DNA of 64,000 nt from Paenibacillus terricola (GTDB taxonomy: Bacteria > Bacillota > Bacilli > Paenibacillales > Paenibacillaceae). The translations under genes and the position numbers were made by a program. The DNA is taken from positions 682,001 to 746,000 of the forward strand of contig NZ_JACXZA010000001.1 in the NCBI RefSeq assembly GCF_014779765.1, read 5' to 3'. A model generated the notes under the pieces. It saw only the letters and a list, made by a program, of their open reading frames with translations. It ran no database searches and was not told the DNA's origin. How positions within the stretch are numbered: position 1 is the first letter of the stretch; every line of letters starts with the position of its first letter. Below, one piece after another: positions 62,147 through 64,000 of the stretch.

Positions 62147-62670
62147 CGATCGGTCGACTAGGCGTCGTCATGTTTTTGCTTTTTGTAATCGAGAGTACGC
62201 TGGTGCCATGGTTCATCCCAACCTCGCTAGTAGGGCGGCTTTATCCGCATTTCACATTCGTGTTCGTGCTATATGCGGCAATGTATGGCACAAGGCATAA
62301 GGCATTAATGCTTGGGTTGCTATACGGCTTGCTTCAGGATGTGGTGTTCTATGGCAGTCTGCTTGGTCTTCATACATTCGCTATGGGCCTCATTGGCTAT
62401 GTAACGGGTCTCCTTCTAGAGAAGCGGAAGGTTACGATGATGAGCGCATTGTTCACGATAGCGGTTTGCTGCATGGTTTATGAGATTATCATTTATGCCG
62501 TTTATCGTGTGTTCTGGTTTACGCGGGAATCGCTTGCTTATGCAGTAGTTGATCATATGCTGCTGAGCACTTTCCTTCAGCTTGGCTTCGCACTGGCTGT
62601 ATATGTGCCGGCAAGACGTTGGGTGCAAAGCGCCATTCCTGTACGCCAACCTGAAAAAGAAGAAGAATAA
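62143..62670 (+). CDS. mreD: Rod shape-determining protein MreD
   Basis: A 175-residue integral membrane protein with five or six helices and the family features FVIESTLVPWFIP and YPHFTFVFVLYAAMYGTRHKALMLGLLYGLLQDVVFYG. It completes the MreBCD complex and is translationally coupled to mreC by ATGA overlap. It is followed by minC after 65 bases. Confidence 0.93.
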   Translation: MTIGRLGVVMFLLFVIESTLVPWFIPTSLVGRLYPHFTFVFVLYAAMYGTRHKALMLGLLYGLLQDVVFYGSLLGLHTFAMGLIGYVTGLLLEKRKVTMMSALFTIAVCCMVYEIIIYAVYRVFWFTRESLAYAVVDHMLLSTFLQLGFALAVYVPARRWVQSAIPVRQPEKEEE

Positions 62671-62735
62671 CAGAAGCTCGGCAGGATTCGGGGCATGTCG
62701 AAAAGAAAAGAAATAGATCATGGGAGGGACGAACG

Positions 62736-63401
62736 TTGACCGATAAACAACATATTACGATCAAGGGTGTTAAAGATGGTCTCGTGTTCATTCTCGACGA
62801 TCGCTGCGAATTTTCGGCATTGCTCGACGAGCTGCATTATAAGTTGGAGAAAACACACCAACAGTTGTTAACCGGCCCGCTTATGCATGTCAACGTTAAG
62901 CTAGGCAGCCGTGAGACGACGGATGATGAGAAAGAACAAATCAAGTCCGTGCTGAGGCAGCAGGGGAACCTGCTTGTCCAGTCAATCCAGAGCGATTCGG
63001 AACTTCAGTCGCTGACGGAAAGCAATCAGCAGGAGCTTAAGGTAATGTCTGGTATCATTCGATCTGGACAGGTGGTCACGCACGATGGCAGTCTGCTGCT
63101 GCTAGGCGACTTGCATCCCGGCGGTTCGATTATTTGTACAGGCGATATATATGTGATGGGAACACTCGCTGGTATGGCTCATGCGGGGTCGGAAGGCAGA
63201 ATGGACGTCATTATTGCAGCGTCACTGCTCAAACCGACGCAATTGCGAATCGCAGATGTCATAAGCCGACCGCCAGAGGAATGGCTTACCGGCGATGCTG
63301 CGATGGAATACGCTTTCCTCCAGGAAGGTGTTATGCAAGTCGATAAGACGACTCAATTGTTCCGTATGAGAAGAGAACCGCTCGTGTATAAAGGAGTGTA
63401 G
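62736..63401 (+). CDS. minC: Septum site-determining protein MinC
   Basis: A 221-residue FtsZ assembly inhibitor that works with MinD at the poles. The N-terminal domain (ITIKGVKDGLVFILDDRCEFSALLDEL) binds FtsZ. The C-terminal right-handed beta-helix (IRSGQVVTHDGSLLLLGDLHPGGSIICTGDIYVMGTLAGMAHAG) binds MinD. The start is TTG, supported by GGGAGGGACG. It precedes minD by five bases. Confidence 0.95.
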   Translation: MTDKQHITIKGVKDGLVFILDDRCEFSALLDELHYKLEKTHQQLLTGPLMHVNVKLGSRETTDDEKEQIKSVLRQQGNLLVQSIQSDSELQSLTESNQQELKVMSGIIRSGQVVTHDGSLLLLGDLHPGGSIICTGDIYVMGTLAGMAHAGSEGRMDVIIAASLLKPTQLRIADVISRPPEEWLTGDAAMEYAFLQEGVMQVDKTTQLFRMRREPLVYKGV

Positions 63402-63406
63402 AGATT

Positions 63407-64000
63407 ATGGGAGATGCGATAGTCGTAACTTCGGGTAAAGGCGGCGTTGGCAAAACGACGACGTCCGCGAATGTAGGAACGGCGCTTGCGCTGCTTGGCA
63501 AAAAAGTGTGCATGGTCGATACCGATATCGGTCTTCGCAACTTGGATGTCGTGATGGGACTTGAGAACCGGATCGTATACGATCTTGTCGATGTCGCGGA
63601 GGGCCGCTGCCGTCTGCAACAAGCGCTTGTGAAGGACAAACGGTTTGAAGAGTTGTATATGCTTCCCGCAGCGCAAACAAAAGATAAGCATGACGTATCG
63701 CCGGAACAGGTTCGCGATATTGTGCTGGAGCTTAAGAAAGAATTCGACTTCGTCATCATCGATTGCCCTGCCGGTATCGAGCAAGGCTTCCGCAATGCGG
63801 TAGCCGGCGCTGATCGTGCAATCGTCGTCACAACGCCGGAGAATGCTGCGGTTCGGGATGCTGACCGTGTCATTGGACTGTTGGAGCAATCGCAAATTAC
63901 GGCTAAGCTGGTCATTAACCGGATCCGGCCTGCCATGTTGAAGACTGGGGATATGCTTGAAATTGACGAGGTTTGCCAAGTGCTTGCTATCGACTTGCTC
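63407..64000 (+). CDS. minD: Septum site-determining protein MinD, 3' end cut by window edge
   Basis: The reading frame starts at ATG 63407 after AAGGAGTG and stays open for 198 codons to the window end (family about 265 residues). It has the deviant Walker A motif SGKGGVGKTTTSANVG (about residues 9-24), VDTDIGLRNLDVVMGLENR and the Walker B region FVIIDCPAGIEQGFRNA. MinD is the membrane-binding ATPase that recruits MinC. The C-terminal amphipathic helix lies outside the window. Confidence 0.96.
   Translation, partial: MGDAIVVTSGKGGVGKTTTSANVGTALALLGKKVCMVDTDIGLRNLDVVMGLENRIVYDLVDVAEGRCRLQQALVKDKRFEELYMLPAAQTKDKHDVSPEQVRDIVLELKKEFDFVIIDCPAGIEQGFRNAVAGADRAIVVTTPENAAVRDADRVIGLLEQSQITAKLVINRIRPAMLKTGDMLEIDEVCQVLAIDLL

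Overview
The window is chromosomal DNA from an endospore-forming, low-to-mid GC Bacillota, most likely a Paenibacillus-type organism (inference). The evidence is gerM, spoVID-like, spoIIB-like and YheC/D spore genes, Shine-Dalgarno sites close to AGGAGG, a Val T-box, and gene order colinear with the Bacillus subtilis gerM-rph-rdgB ... ysoA-tig-clpX-lonB-lonA-engB-hemAXC(D)BL-spoVID-valS-folC-spoIIB-maf-radC-mreBCD-minCD region. No phage, transposase, CRISPR or integrase was seen.

Layout. 1-3.6 kb: a LacI-type regulator cut by the left edge, a methyltransferase/metallo-beta-lactamase-fold pair and a MarR regulator. 3.7-7.2 kb: a UDP-uronate and lipid-linked sugar operon (UDP-glucose dehydrogenase, epimerase, glycosyltransferase, LpxB-N-domain membrane protein) whose first gene carries a one-base frameshift. 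7.2-12.6 kb: pgpA/yutG, gerM, rph, rdgB, asnB. 12.8-18.8 kb: an accessory stretch with a His-rich small protein, a reverse-strand cassette of an adenylate-forming enzyme plus SbnA- and SbnB-like 2,3-diaminopropionate enzymes, a divergent YheC/D ATP-grasp gene and an amidohydrolase. 19.05 kb: tRNA-Arg(UCU).

19.3-30.1 kb: proteostasis block ysoA-like, tig, clpP, clpX, (ispG), lonB, lonA, engB. 30.4-38.7 kb: tetrapyrrole operon hemA, hemX, precorrin-2 dehydrogenase, hemC, a cobA-hemD fusion, hemB and hemL, supplying both haem and sirohaem. 38.7-50.2 kb: pseudouridine synthase, spoVID-like gene, a MutS2-like ATPase without an Smr domain behind an attenuator-like leader, T-box-controlled valS, folC, murC. 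50.4-56.6 kb: a secreted stalk-domain protein and a five-gene surface-glycan cluster (membrane protein, flippase, GT2, UbiA-type prenyltransferase, DUF212/PAP2-like phosphatase). 56.8-64 kb: spoIIB-like, a DUF4321 gene, maf, radC, mreBCD, minC and minD (cut by the right edge).

The most unusual signals are non-coding. One family of about 75 nt two-hairpin elements occurs three times (before rph, lonB and an unknown membrane-protein gene). Each has a different but complementary long stem, a conserved loop, and AGGAGG directly after or within a few bases of its 3' arm. A second hairpin family (CTTTG-NNN ... NNN-CAAAGATCC) occurs before lonB and the precorrin-2 dehydrogenase gene, again with compensatory stem changes next to the ribosome-binding site. 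The MutS2-like gene has a promoter, a 7-codon leader ORF buried in a long-range stem, and an intrinsic terminator. All functional claims for these are inference from sequence; no database or folding program was run.
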